A program made the position numbers and the translations under genes. From Paenibacillus kyungheensis (lineage in GTDB: Bacteria; Bacillota; Bacilli; Paenibacillales; Paenibacillaceae): a DNA stretch of 64,000 bases. The stretch spans positions 2,332,001 through 2,396,000 of the forward strand of contig NZ_CP117416.1 in assembly GCF_028606985.1 (NCBI RefSeq), read 5' to 3'. The number at the start of each line of letters is the position of its first letter. The stretch's first letter is position 1. The notes under the pieces are model-generated. The model was given only the letters and a program-made list of their open reading frames with translations. It searched no databases and was not told the DNA's origin. Of the stretch, positions 18,533 to 28,109 are shown in pieces.

Positions 18533-18907
18533 TATGAATTCCTCCTCGTTGTTTGTGGTGTACTACGTTATATATAACCGCATCATACAATTCTAATCTT
18601 TTCACAATAAACTTCTTTCGAACCCTTAGAGCAGGTATTAGGACAAGGTATTAATTTTGTTATTCACTTTTAACTTTATTGCAACTTTTGCATAAAATAT
18701 TTGCAGTATACTGAATATAGAAGTAAGCCACTTACTCACACCTGAACAAGACAAAAATCATACATTAATCACTAATTGGAAAAAAGTTACATGGTTCTGT
18801 AAGTACGTAATACGGGTAATAAAGGCTACACAAGGTTAATCAGTTACCAACACATTATTGTTGGCGGTCTATTGAGCTGACCGACCATTTTAAGGAGAGA
18901 TGAAGCG
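18533..18907. other. Intergenic region with tandem hairpins before a secreted-protein gene
   Basis: 375 bp without a coding frame. Just ahead of the ribosome binding site of the next gene, two small hairpins stand in tandem: CCAAC/GTTGG (18847-18851, 18860-18864) and CGGTC/GACCG (18865-18869, 18879-18883). They may form a 5' UTR structure. No convincing promoter pair was found. Confidence 0.4.
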
Positions 18908-19486
18908 ATGTTTAAAACGATGATGGGTATTTTTGGTGCAGGGGCTGCTTCATTGATCCTCTTGACTTCTGGAAGCTTGACTCAGACTTCAGGAACGGTC
19001 ACAGCCGATGCTGCTACAGTTACACAAAGCGTGTATGCAGATACGTATGCACCTGCTGCTAATGTACCGGCAGACGGAACTTATACTGTGTTTATCAACA
19101 AAATTGACCGTGATTCCAACAATGGCAACTATGAGCTAACTGTTGATCCTATCAACTGGTACCTCGGAGAAGCAGCGAATGTTGAATTTAATAAAGAAAA
19201 TCCGAATAGTGGCATTGATGGAGCACCTGATGGTTACTACATTACTAATGATGATACACAAACATATAATTACGCAGTAGCAACTAATCCAAAAGTATTG
19301 ATGCAAATTTATGATCATACAGGTCAATGGAAAGATATTGATACCAATTGGAATGAGCCTGTTAGTATTCAAAAGTTAAATGCGATTTTCCAAAAACCTG
19401 ATCTACTTGATCCTACGGTATTTCCATACCACATTACAATAAAAGATGGACAAGTAAGTCAAATCGTACAGCAGTATATTCCTTAA
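18908..19486 (+). CDS. Secreted protein of unknown function
   Basis: 192 residues beginning with a signal peptide (basic start, hydrophobic core about 7-22, probable cleavage after an AxA near VTADA). The mature part is acidic and beta-rich, with DGTYTVFINKIDRD, a WYLGEAA segment, and a C-terminal PYHITIKDGQVSQIVQQYIP. That ending resembles the strand pair found at the C-terminus of several Gram-positive lipoproteins and secreted stress proteins. No lipobox, so presumably released or wall-associated. AAGGAGAG precedes the ATG. I do not recognise a family. Confidence 0.75.
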   Translation: MFKTMMGIFGAGAASLILLTSGSLTQTSGTVTADAATVTQSVYADTYAPAANVPADGTYTVFINKIDRDSNNGNYELTVDPINWYLGEAANVEFNKENPNSGIDGAPDGYYITNDDTQTYNYAVATNPKVLMQIYDHTGQWKDIDTNWNEPVSIQKLNAIFQKPDLLDPTVFPYHITIKDGQVSQIVQQYIP

Positions 19487-19513
19487 TATACTGTGCATCA
19501 AGATAAATACTTC

Positions 19514-19564
19514 AAGGGACTGCTGTACTGGCGCAATAATAGACCAGTATCGTAGTCCCTTTTG
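19514..19564 (+). terminator. Rho-independent terminator
   Basis: AAGGGACT...TACTGG pairs with CCAGTA...AGTCCCTT, then U residues. Confidence 0.75.
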
Positions 19565-19741
19565 TATAGATTGGTAAAGTAATAGCTGTTCAGAATCCAA
19601 AAGTTATCTCTGCAAAATGACAAAAATTTTGCGGAGTCGTGTCAATCTGGTATGATCTTTATATACGCTTGGATGCTGAATAGGTGATCGTCTGCAACTT
19701 TTGCCACAGTTATGCGTTACATTACTTGAGGAGGTGCATTT

Positions 19742-20293
19742 ATGATGCAACGAAATATTCAATTACTACTGAAACGGACTCCATTTGCATTAATCTTGTT
19801 AGTCGGCATTCTAATGTTGGCGGCATGTGGCAATAAGGAGCAACCAGCAACAGCTCCTGCTGAAAATGGTAGCACCGGTACTACAGAAACCAACCCAACT
19901 ACAGAGGTGACACCACCTGCTACAGGAACGACAGATGATTCTTCATCTGAAAGTGTAGAGGACAACCAATCTACAGATGATAATACAGCGGGAACAACAG
20001 AAGAAAGTGTAGAAGCAGACGATAACAACGAAGCTACTGACACGACAACAGATTCTTCTGCCGCTGAAACGAAAAGTGCAACAGGTACATTTACAGGATT
20101 AGCAGACGAACATTCTGCTGAAATCATGGTAGATGGTCAACCAATGGTATTCCAATTAAGTGATGCAGCTCAAACAGTAGCAGGAAACTTGAAAGAAGAA
20201 TCAAAAGTAAGCTTCCAGTATACTGAAAAAGCGATCCCTGGTGATGATAAAATCAAATCAATGACTATTACCAAATTAGAAGCTGTAAAATAA
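19742..20293 (+). CDS. Lipoprotein with acidic Ser/Thr-rich linker
   Basis: 183 residues. A type II signal peptide ends in the lipobox LAAC (Cys about 29). A Thr/Ser/Glu/Asp-rich low-complexity stretch (about 33-115) acts as a spacer, and a small C-terminal domain (about 115-183, ATGTFTGLADEHSAEIMVD onward) looks like an OB- or SH3-like beta barrel. It is predicted to be anchored on the outer face of the membrane. GAGGAGG precedes ATG-ATG. A second lipoprotein with the same build is at 37436. Function unknown. Confidence 0.8.
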   Translation: MMQRNIQLLLKRTPFALILLVGILMLAACGNKEQPATAPAENGSTGTTETNPTTEVTPPATGTTDDSSSESVEDNQSTDDNTAGTTEESVEADDNNEATDTTTDSSAAETKSATGTFTGLADEHSAEIMVDGQPMVFQLSDAAQTVAGNLKEESKVSFQYTEKAIPGDDKIKSMTITKLEAVK

Positions 20294-20318
20294 TTAATCG
20301 TTATTCATAAGATCGTAT

Positions 20319-20361
20319 AAAAAAGCTCCGAATCCACTGTAAAGTGAGTTCGGAGCTTTTT
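20319..20361. terminator. Bidirectional terminator
   Basis: AAAAAAGCTCCGAA and TTCGGAGCTTTTT arms; between the lipoprotein and the convergent mprF. Confidence 0.85.
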
Positions 20362-20376
20362 GTGTATCTACATGTA

Positions 20377-23022
20377 TTACACTGATTCAGCTTGTTCAGG
20401 ACGACGTGAGACCAGACGTACCAGATCAAGAGTAAGAATAGGAAGTGCCATCCCTGCAGGGTACGCTAGATATCTAGCTTGCCATTCAGGAGAGAACTTT
20501 TCTTTGTAGCGGCGTAATCCTTCAAATCCATACCAGTGCCCTCCATATTGGAACACCAGACGTGCTAATTTTTCTTCACGATGTGCATTTTGATTTTCGC
20601 CTACACTGGACAGTGGAGACATGCCTAGATTGAAATAAGAATATCCTTGTTCTTTTGCCCATTCGATCAAGCGGACAAACAATACATCCATCGTACCATT
20701 TGGCGTGTCATTTAAGTGACGCATGAGATCGATCGAAATCACTTGATTCTGGTCATAAGCAGGAGCCAGTGTTGCAAACGCTAAAATCTGACCTTCTGCA
20801 TTACGAAGTAGAGCCAGTGGAGAACGCTGGATATACCGTTCATTGAACCAACCTAACGAATAAGCTTTTTCTTTACGATCGCCTAACCACTCATTGGAAA
20901 TCTGACGTAGCTCTGCTAATAGATCCGCTTGATAAGGCGGAGACAGTACTTCAAACGTCTGTCCTTCTCGATCAGATTTATTTTTAGCTGTTCGCAAGTT
21001 TTGATTGCTTTTACCACTTAGTGTAAAGGTATCTAATGGCACAAGCGCTTCTTCGCCAAGCTTGAAGAAGTTATAACCATTTTCATGATAGATGGATAGA
21101 TATTCAGGTGCTGCCTGATAAAAGACTACAGTTAAAGCATAATGGTCAGCATAACTTTGGAACTCTTGAATAGCTGCCCCGACCAAATTTTTATTTCCAA
21201 TCGGATCACCGAGTACAATTAGTTTATCACGTACACGAGAATAAGGAATTAAGATTTGATCATTTTGCGCCCAGTAAAAGTTTTTATCACCCAGATACAG
21301 AAGGTGAGTCAGCAGATTACCGTCTTCTTTACCAATAAAATCTGTGAACTTTTCGATCTGTGCTTCATCTGGACGAACACCTGTATAACGATGCGGACGA
21401 AGAGTGAAGATAGAGGCTATCAAAATCAAAGCTCCGATAAATCCAATCACCGCTGTAACTGCATATTCGTGCGGGTCTAAAAACCAGTGCTGTGCACGTA
21501 ATGGCAAATGTCGCAAAATAGCAGGATGAATATGTGTACCAATCAAGTAATACGATAATGCTGAAATAAAAGCAAGTAACGCCCAGATCCAGATACTACG
21601 TATAGAAATGCTAGTACTTTCACGATTAAAGCGAGCACGTGACACCCATAGTACCAATGCTACGATCAGTAGAATAATCGCTTCTTCGTAATCGAACCCT
21701 TTGGCAAAGGTGAAAATAGCCCCTGTTAACAGCAAAGCGCCTGTCAGCAAGTATGCACGCCGAATACGAAGCGAAATACCCCGTGATACAATAATCAGCA
21801 TAATCCCGATAATAACAGACAATTGTTCAGAAAAGCGCATAATCGGTAAAGATAATAGATGCTCCATAAAACGTAAACGATCAATCAAGCCAGGAGTTGC
21901 CGCCGATAACAGCAAAATAACGCCGCTGGCAAAAACCAATTTGCCGAGTGCCCATGCACCTAGATCACTTAGTAAGCCAAATTGAGAAGGCCATCCCCAA
22001 AATTTAACCCATGTGTTACGCGAAGCATCCAGACTGTTCGATAGCATGTCACGCATTTGCTTAGTGCTTGGACTCATTTCAAAAGCAGCCAATACCAAAC
22101 CGATTAACCACGGAACAACAAAATAGAAAATACGGAATAATAACAAAATCGTTAGTGCGCGCGATGGATCAACACCTAATGTGTGTAATCCAAGCAAAGC
22201 AATCAGATCAAATGCTCCGATACCACCAGGAGCCATACTGATAATCCCTGCAATCGCAGCTACAACGTACACACCGAATACCGGAGCAAACGGTAAATGA
22301 TTGAGATCATAAAAAGCGAATAGCCAGAACAATGTACCCGCACAAGCCCATTCAAGTAAAGAAGAGCCAATCGAAGCGGCAATGACTTTCCAGGGTAACT
22401 TGCCATCTCCTTTATGGAACCATTTCGCAAATAATGAAGAACGTTGCATTAATAAAAAGAACGGTAGATATAATGAGACTCCCCATACTCCTAATCGAAG
22501 CCATGGATGCTCCTGAAAAATAGGCTCAACTGGAAACACACCGATCAATGTCAAACAGCCGAGCAAAGACAATCCTACTAATACAATAGGAGATAAGAAA
22601 AGTACTGCAGCACCCATCGTTTTCATAGGTACGCCACTTTTCTTATAGAGCAATGTACGTAATCCTACACCGGTAAGACCAGCAAACCCAATCATATTGT
22701 TGAATGTATTTGCGATCCAAGCATACCGATAAGTTGTTTTCCAATTCACATCAAGCTTGAACTGCTTTCGTATTAAATAATCGTAAGTACTCATTGCCGA
22801 TACAGCGATAAAAGAAGCAATGATTAGTTGAATAACGATATGAACAGGCATCATACGTAACTCATGAATAATTTTAGCTAAATTGATATTCTGAATCTCA
22901 TGTCTTCCATATACAAAAATAATGGCTAGAATAGCTACAGGAATCAGTATCCTTATAATTTTAGCGCGATATAAAGCTGTGAATAATTGTAAGATTTTAA
23001 GCTTTCGAAGCGATTCTCTCAT
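20377..23022 (-). CDS. mprF: Phosphatidylglycerol lysyltransferase/flippase
   Basis: 881-residue bifunctional membrane protein, the expected MprF length. The N-terminal two thirds (about 15-540) hold some 13-14 helices, including the LPI_APG flippase domain with the GIISMAPGGIGAFDLI segment (about 263-278). The C-terminal cytosolic domain (about 550-870) has the DUF2156 GNAT-like synthase fold with DLMRHLNDTPNGTMDVLFV and YFNLGMSPLSSVG. The enzyme transfers lysine from Lys-tRNA to phosphatidylglycerol and flips the product, lowering surface charge and protecting against cationic peptides. AAAGGTGGA lies upstream of the start. Monocistronic. Lysine versus alanine specificity is not visible. 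Confidence 0.95.
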   Translation of the reverse strand: MRESLRKLKILQLFTALYRAKIIRILIPVAILAIIFVYGRHEIQNINLAKIIHELRMMPVHIVIQLIIASFIAVSAMSTYDYLIRKQFKLDVNWKTTYRYAWIANTFNNMIGFAGLTGVGLRTLLYKKSGVPMKTMGAAVLFLSPIVLVGLSLLGCLTLIGVFPVEPIFQEHPWLRLGVWGVSLYLPFFLLMQRSSLFAKWFHKGDGKLPWKVIAASIGSSLLEWACAGTLFWLFAFYDLNHLPFAPVFGVYVVAAIAGIISMAPGGIGAFDLIALLGLHTLGVDPSRALTILLLFRIFYFVVPWLIGLVLAAFEMSPSTKQMRDMLSNSLDASRNTWVKFWGWPSQFGLLSDLGAWALGKLVFASGVILLLSAATPGLIDRLRFMEHLLSLPIMRFSEQLSVIIGIMLIIVSRGISLRIRRAYLLTGALLLTGAIFTFAKGFDYEEAIILLIVALVLWVSRARFNRESTSISIRSIWIWALLAFISALSYYLIGTHIHPAILRHLPLRAQHWFLDPHEYAVTAVIGFIGALILIASIFTLRPHRYTGVRPDEAQIEKFTDFIGKEDGNLLTHLLYLGDKNFYWAQNDQILIPYSRVRDKLIVLGDPIGNKNLVGAAIQEFQSYADHYALTVVFYQAAPEYLSIYHENGYNFFKLGEEALVPLDTFTLSGKSNQNLRTAKNKSDREGQTFEVLSPPYQADLLAELRQISNEWLGDRKEKAYSLGWFNERYIQRSPLALLRNAEGQILAFATLAPAYDQNQVISIDLMRHLNDTPNGTMDVLFVRLIEWAKEQGYSYFNLGMSPLSSVGENQNAHREEKLARLVFQYGGHWYGFEGLRRYKEKFSPEWQARYLAYPAGMALPILTLDLVRLVSRRPEQAESV

Positions 23023-23385
23023 TGTGTCGTCGACTCCACCTTTAGACAGATTAAACTTATGATTTGTAAGTACAGCATATTAGCTTATCCTAATTTGCAC
23101 ATATGATATTCTTGGTAAATGGATGTATATCTGGATGGTGTAACATTCTTATCTATCATACTACATCGGTATGTGTAAAACACAATTTGATAGGATTCTA
23201 TACATTGCCTGTATATTGTATTTGAAGCGTAATAAAAAATCCCTTCTAGTTGAAGTGTAGGGGTTCATTTAGGAATGAACATTTTCTCACTATCTACTAC
23301 AAGGGGAGAATATAACTATAATAAACAATTATCTTATGGTTTTATTTACACTAATGTAACGAATATCAAAAATAGCAAAAACTTC
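23023..23385. other. Gene-free region between mprF and the multicopper oxidase gene
   Basis: 363 bp, AT-rich. A short inverted repeat GTTCATT/AATGAAC lies at 23262-23280. A CCCT/AGGG pairing followed by a U run on the minus strand (about 23231-23262) could be a weak terminator for the oxidase gene. No coding frame with a ribosome binding site seen. Confidence 0.4.
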
Positions 23386-25032
23386 TTACTCTGAAATATT
23401 GCCTGCTTCTGGATCAGGTTGATATTGCGATTTGTAATCTTCATAGATGACATCAGTCATCATGCCCATAGATGCGTGATGAAGTTCATGACAATGCACC
23501 ATCCACATCCCCGGGTTATTTGCACGAAAAGCAATGACATAAGTGTCACCGGGGCGCACATTGATAGTATCTTTCCAGATCGGTGAGCCTGTTAATGATT
23601 GACCATTTTTGGATAATACTTCAAATGAATGACCATGAAGATGCATAGGGTGATCTTCATTTTTCGATTCATTAATCAATGTTATTTTGACAGCTTCCCC
23701 TGTTTTGACTTTGAGCTGGCTAACTTGAGGATAGGCTTCTTTATTAATCGTATATGACATTTTACCATCAATTACACCCATATCCAAATCTAACGTGTAT
23801 TCACGATCAAATGCAGAAGATAATGTAAACTCACTTGTGGTTGGTTGACCATAGGTTGTAAGATCAAGCGTTGCTTGGTTACCATCTGGAATAGATACCA
23901 TCTGTGCTTGGTGCGCTGTAATCTGTTGCTCTATTTCAGTTGCAGTAGGTTGACTATTAGCCTTCTCGATTAGAATAGGAATACGAACAGATTGTGCAAA
24001 TGTAGACTCTCCGACCATACCTATCCACGATAGACCCACCTGATCTGCTGTAAATTCGATATCATACCGTTCGCCAGGAGCGATAACAAGTAATCCATTT
24101 TTCAATACCTGAGGTTGATTGATATCTTGTCCATCAGTTGCTGTGACACGATAAGCAGGGGAATGAATATATAATGTCTGAGTCATATTACCTGCATGAA
24201 TCAATCGCAAACGTACATGATCCCCTTGATGAACTACGATCGGTTCAATAGATTTTCCGCTTCGTCCATTAACCGTATAGATATTGTAAGCACCTAGATT
24301 ACTATTGATAGCTAGTGTATTACTTTCACTTTCAGGAGCAGTTGTATTGGGATCTGACCATTCATCAAGTACCAGTGTATGATCAGCAGAGACAGAATCT
24401 TGCTTTTTCTTCACAATAAAAGAGCCGTATAATCCTTTACCAATCTGATTTAAGCTATCTTGATGAGAATGATACCAGTACGTACCTGCATGATTCGCTT
24501 TGAACGTATAAGTGAAGCTGTCCCCCGGTTGAATCGCATCTTGAGTCATTCCGGGCACGCCGTCCATATCATTTGGTAAGACCACACCATGAACATGTAG
24601 CGAAAGAGGTACGTTAAGTTTATTTTTTAAATGGATCGTCACTATATCGCCTTCCGTCACTTCGATCTGTGGGCCGGGTACAGAACGATTGAATGTCCAT
24701 ACAGGCAAATATTTACCTTTTTCAATTTCTAAATAAGACGTTTGCGCAGTTAAATTGATCATTTTGCTTGTGATGGTCTGCGGTGGCGTTGTTATCTGAG
24801 TAGGGCGCTTCGTGACACTACCTTCTGGCGCAGTAGCTGTTGTGCCTATATGATCCATCGACATAGAATGTTCGGTATGTACAGATGTACTTGGTGACTC
24901 TGATGAAGGGGAAGTTGTTGTTGATGGTGATGCGCTACAGCCGGTTATTATCGCTAAGCCAATCAGCAAGGAAGTGAAGCTAATAGAAGTGCGTATATTG
25001 AGTATAAATAGAGATGTTAATAATGATTTCAC
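23386..25032 (-). CDS. Multicopper oxidase, lipoprotein
   Basis: 548 residues. The GTG start at 25032 has GGAGA 8 nt upstream and opens on a type II signal peptide with Cys32 as the lipobox cysteine (ITGC); a longer frame to 25185 lacks a ribosome binding site. Copper ligands are complete: HVH at 146-148, HSH at 188-190, HPMHLHGH at 461-468, and HCHELHHASMGM at 513-524 with the type 1 Met. Three cupredoxin domains are implied. A Met/His-rich stretch at 51-61 (HTEHSMSMDH) may bind copper. The protein oxidises an unknown substrate (cuprous ion, Mn(II) or phenolics) at the outer membrane face. Monocistronic. Confidence 0.92.
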   Translation of the reverse strand: MKSLLTSLFILNIRTSISFTSLLIGLAIITGCSASPSTTTSPSSESPSTSVHTEHSMSMDHIGTTATAPEGSVTKRPTQITTPPQTITSKMINLTAQTSYLEIEKGKYLPVWTFNRSVPGPQIEVTEGDIVTIHLKNKLNVPLSLHVHGVVLPNDMDGVPGMTQDAIQPGDSFTYTFKANHAGTYWYHSHQDSLNQIGKGLYGSFIVKKKQDSVSADHTLVLDEWSDPNTTAPESESNTLAINSNLGAYNIYTVNGRSGKSIEPIVVHQGDHVRLRLIHAGNMTQTLYIHSPAYRVTATDGQDINQPQVLKNGLLVIAPGERYDIEFTADQVGLSWIGMVGESTFAQSVRIPILIEKANSQPTATEIEQQITAHQAQMVSIPDGNQATLDLTTYGQPTTSEFTLSSAFDREYTLDLDMGVIDGKMSYTINKEAYPQVSQLKVKTGEAVKITLINESKNEDHPMHLHGHSFEVLSKNGQSLTGSPIWKDTINVRPGDTYVIAFRANNPGMWMVHCHELHHASMGMMTDVIYEDYKSQYQPDPEAGNISE

Positions 25033-25418
25033 TGTATATTCTCCTCTATCGATGTAAGATTGTTCTACTCTATTATGCCTTTTTTTAACTTCTATAGTCT
25101 CAATAGGAATTGTCATTTTCTTGACGATTGAAATGATAACGCTAATTATGTACAATGACAAAAATGTTACTTTTTGTTGAATCATGTGTTTAAACGCAAT
25201 ACTTACTGTTTAATAATCATTCACGAGGCTCTGTTGTTAGAGGTTGTGTAACCGCTATATTCTAACAATGTACAGAATGATAAAGAAGAAAGGAGCACAG
25301 AAAATCATTACAATATCAACATAGAAGAATAGAGCCGAATACTTAACAGCATGATGAGACGCAAAACATTTTACCGAGCAATTATATCTAAAAACAACAA
25401 TACGGAGGTATACGATTC
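25033..25418. other. Divergent intergenic region with nested inverted repeat
   Basis: TTGTTAGA (25234-25241) pairs with TCTAACAA (25261-25268), enclosing a GGTT-GTGT-AACC mini-hairpin (25242-25253). There is no U tract, so this is not a terminator. It lies before the FN3-CBM3 gene and might be an operator or 5' UTR structure. Confidence 0.4.
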
Positions 25419-26342
25419 ATGGGAAACAAATCTAAAAAAGCTTCACTTATACTTGCTGCTACTATTCTGGGAACAACGGCGGGAAGTTTTCTTGTGGCGC
25501 CTAGCGTTAATGCTGCAATCGAAAGCAATGTAGTGAAAAACGATATTAACTGGGATACTCCTTCTGCTCCAGCCGCACCTTCTCAAGTGAATGCTCGTGC
25601 AGGTTCTGAACAAGTCGTTTTAACTTGGGCTCCTGTTGATAATGCCAAAAGTTACAACGTAAGACGTTATAATGTAGTAAACAATACGTATGATAGTTTT
25701 AAAGCTAACGAAACGACTGTTTTGACAACAGGTGTAACCGATGCAGTCTATACAGATACTTCTGTAACAAATGGTCAAATCTATGGTTACGTAGTGAATG
25801 CAGTATACGGTGATGGACAAATGAGCCAATTGTCGATGCCTGTTATAGCTACACCGATGGCAATGTCCGGCAATGTAAAAGATTCGATCGTATTGCAATA
25901 CAAATCAGGTACAACAGCAGGTAGCAACAGCATCCAACCTACATTTAATATTATGAACACTAGCGGTACACCTGTGAACTTGAGTGATATTCGTGTACGT
26001 TACTATTTCAATGGTGGTAAAGATTTGACTGCCAAAAATTTCTCTGCGAGTAACGTAAGCTTCGGTTCTCGAAATATCGAGCCTAACTTTGTTAGCCTGG
26101 AAAAAACATATGCACAAGCAGATAGCTATATCGAATTGCTATTTAATGCAGAAGCAGGAATCATTAGAGCAGGTGGAGAAACAGGCCCAATGACATTTAC
26201 AATCCAGAAAAATCAAAGCGGATCTTCTCAAGCAAATGATTATTCCTACAAAGATACTTCTGAATTAACAGAGTGGAATAAAGTAGCTGTTTACTATCAA
26301 GGTGATCTTGTATGGGGAACAGAACCTGATTTGAATAACTAA
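25419..26342 (+). CDS. Secreted fibronectin III-CBM3 protein
   Basis: 307 residues: signal peptide (about 1-32, cleavage near VNAAIE), a fibronectin type III domain (about 52-145), and a family 3 carbohydrate-binding module (about 155-300) with VLQYKSGTTAGSNSIQP and the strand pattern IRVRYYFNGG. It has no catalytic domain, so it is a stand-alone binding protein, expected to bind cellulose or chitin-like polymers outside the cell. GGAGG lies 9 nt before the ATG at 25419; an upstream ATG at 25351 is not in this frame. A UUCG-loop terminator follows. Confidence 0.88.
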   Translation: MGNKSKKASLILAATILGTTAGSFLVAPSVNAAIESNVVKNDINWDTPSAPAAPSQVNARAGSEQVVLTWAPVDNAKSYNVRRYNVVNNTYDSFKANETTVLTTGVTDAVYTDTSVTNGQIYGYVVNAVYGDGQMSQLSMPVIATPMAMSGNVKDSIVLQYKSGTTAGSNSIQPTFNIMNTSGTPVNLSDIRVRYYFNGGKDLTAKNFSASNVSFGSRNIEPNFVSLEKTYAQADSYIELLFNAEAGIIRAGGETGPMTFTIQKNQSGSSQANDYSYKDTSELTEWNKVAVYYQGDLVWGTEPDLNN

Positions 26343-26402
26343 TCGTTAAACAATAATGTGCAGTTAATAAATAATCAGTGTGCAATCATATAAGTACGAC
26401 CT

Positions 26403-26431
26403 AAAGTGATCTTTTCGAAGATCACTTTTTT
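26403..26431 (+). terminator. Terminator with TTCG tetraloop
   Basis: 11-bp perfect stem AAAGTGATCTT/AAGATCACTTT around a TTCG loop, then U run. Confidence 0.9.
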
Positions 26432-26567
26432 AATGATCACTCCAAATTAACGATCTACAATTAACACTTACATATACGCTTTTTATATTAACTTATACTT
26501 GCATAGTTACTTTCTAAATGGTAATATACTTATATAAAATAACTAATGAAAAGAAAGGGACTTTCCT

Positions 26568-27434
26568 ATGAATACTCCTATCATTAATCCAGCACTTCAA
26601 ATCGGGCTGGTCAAACTTCGTATTAGCCAATTAGAACGTTCATTAACTTATTACACCGAGGTTATTGGACTTAAAATATTACGTCAAGACGATACTACAG
26701 CAGACTTAACTGCGGATGGACATACTGTTTTACTTCAATTAGAAGAAATCGAAAATGCGCAGATTTTACCACGCCAATCTGCGGCTGGCTTATATCATTT
26801 TGCTATTCTTGTACCTGATCGGACTAGCTTAGGATTGGTGCTTCGTAATTTAGCGATGCGTAACCAACAAATCGGGCAAGGTGATCATCTTGTTAGTGAA
26901 GCATTGTATTTGAATGATCCTGATAATAACGGTATCGAAATCTATGCAGATCGTCCTCGTTCAACATGGCAAAAAGACGAACGCGGGCAATATATTATGG
27001 GAACTGATCCTGTTGATGTAGATGGGTTATTAGCACTGGCTGAAGGCAAAGAATGGACAGGGTTACCCGCAGGTACAATAATCGGACATGTTCATTTCCA
27101 TGTGCCTACTTTAGCAGCGGCTCGTCAATTTTATGTCGATATATTAGGATTTGAAATTATGCTTACTGACGATCGCAGTGTGTTGTTTATCTCTGCGGGT
27201 GGTTATCATCATCATTTAGGACTCAATGTATGGGCAGGTGTTGGCGCTCCTATCGCTCCGTCAAATGCCGCCGGTATCAGTTATTACACATTGAAAATGC
27301 CAGATCAGGCTTCTATTCAAGAAGTTGCAGATCGTGCTAGAGCAGCCGGTATCCCTGTAGAAGAAACAGAAGGGCAATTATGGTTGACAGATCCTTCAAA
27401 TATTCAAGTCCGATTTTATAGTGATGCTTCTTAA
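26568..27434 (+). CDS. catE: Catechol-2,3-dioxygenase-like VOC protein
   Basis: 288-residue extradiol dioxygenase with two vicinal-oxygen-chelate domains, closely resembling B. subtilis CatE in order and motifs: RISQLERSLTYYTEVIGL, ADGHTVLLQLEE, GLYHFAILVPDR, NDPDNNGIEIYADRPRSTW, then IIGHVHFHVPTL and GGYHHHLGLNVWAG. Metal ligands would be His in GHVHFHV, His in YHHHLGLN and a C-terminal Glu. It would open catechol rings and detoxify catechols or quinones. B. subtilis catE is co-transcribed with catD; no catD is adjacent here. AAAGGGA precedes the ATG. Confidence 0.88.
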   Translation: MNTPIINPALQIGLVKLRISQLERSLTYYTEVIGLKILRQDDTTADLTADGHTVLLQLEEIENAQILPRQSAAGLYHFAILVPDRTSLGLVLRNLAMRNQQIGQGDHLVSEALYLNDPDNNGIEIYADRPRSTWQKDERGQYIMGTDPVDVDGLLALAEGKEWTGLPAGTIIGHVHFHVPTLAAARQFYVDILGFEIMLTDDRSVLFISAGGYHHHLGLNVWAGVGAPIAPSNAAGISYYTLKMPDQASIQEVADRARAAGIPVEETEGQLWLTDPSNIQVRFYSDAS

Positions 27435-27482
27435 ATATTGTCTTATATGTAACGCTACGATCAAAAGAACGAATAGATCAAC

Positions 27483-27516
27483 AAAAAAACCGATGCGTAT
27501 CTGCACCGGTTTTTTC
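27483..27516 (+). terminator. Bidirectional terminator
   Basis: AAACCGATGC and GCACCGGTTT arms with A and U runs; between catE and the convergent DUF4190 gene. Confidence 0.7.
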
Positions 27517-27540
27517 ATGCTTTTGGCTTCATGTTACATA

Positions 27541-27966
27541 TTAGTAAAAAGAATCGGTGTTGATATCTGTTTCCACACCATCTTCATAATATGAATCTTC
27601 ACTATACGATCCTTCATTTGTTCCATACGCAAATGCCGCAATAAAAGCAAATACGATAAAAGCGATCATAATCAAATGAATGAGTGTGCCTAAAGCACCG
27701 CAGATTAATCCGGCTATTGCCATTCCTTGACCTGCTTGTCTACGTGTTTTTAATTCTTTAAGTGCAAGAATCCCGAAAATAATGCCTAATATACCAATAA
27801 CAATTCCGATACCAGGTAACATCAACAAAGCAGCTAAAGAAGAAATACCTAAAACAAGTGCTGCAATTGCTTTTCCGTTATTAGTCATCGGATATTGTGG
27901 TGGGTAAGGAGCAAATGGGGGAGGATTCTGATTGCCGGGCGGATGGTAAGGCTGATTTGGGTCCAT
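27541..27966 (-). CDS. DUF4190 membrane protein
   Basis: 141 residues: a Pro/Tyr/Asn-rich cytoplasmic N-terminus (about 1-27), a helical hairpin typical of DUF4190 (KAIAALVLGISSLAALLMLPG, GIVIGILGIIFGILALKEL), a third helix (about 88-113), and an acidic Tyr/Glu/Asp tail. AAAGGAGG lies 7 nt upstream of the ATG. Small integral membrane protein, function unknown; such genes often accompany bacterial cell-envelope genes. Confidence 0.8.
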   Translation of the reverse strand: MDPNQPYHPPGNQNPPPFAPYPPQYPMTNNGKAIAALVLGISSLAALLMLPGIGIVIGILGIIFGILALKELKTRRQAGQGMAIAGLICGALGTLIHLIMIAFIVFAFIAAFAYGTNEGSYSEDSYYEDGVETDINTDSFY

Positions 27967-28035
27967 AAATGTACCTCCTTTAGATATGTATCATTTACCC
28001 GTTTTTAATTCTTATCATACCATTTAATCTGGATA

Positions 28036-28075
28036 TAAAAAACAGGAGTCTTTTCTGGCGGGAAAAGGCTCCTGT
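28036..28075 (-). terminator. Terminator
   Basis: On the minus strand CAGGAGCC and GACTCCTG arms with an inner TTTTC/GAAAA stem, then six U; downstream of the next minus-strand gene. Confidence 0.75.
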
Positions 28076-28109
28076 AGGGTAAACCAATCATAGACTACTT
28101 ATTTGATTG

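Noticed and set aside
19759-20127. 122-codon minus-strand frame opposite the lipoprotein
   Set aside because: Val/Ser-rich shadow of the Thr/Glu low-complexity linker.
23231-23262. Terminator of the multicopper oxidase gene
   Set aside because: Stem is only about four clean base pairs; kept as a weak note rather than a called terminator.
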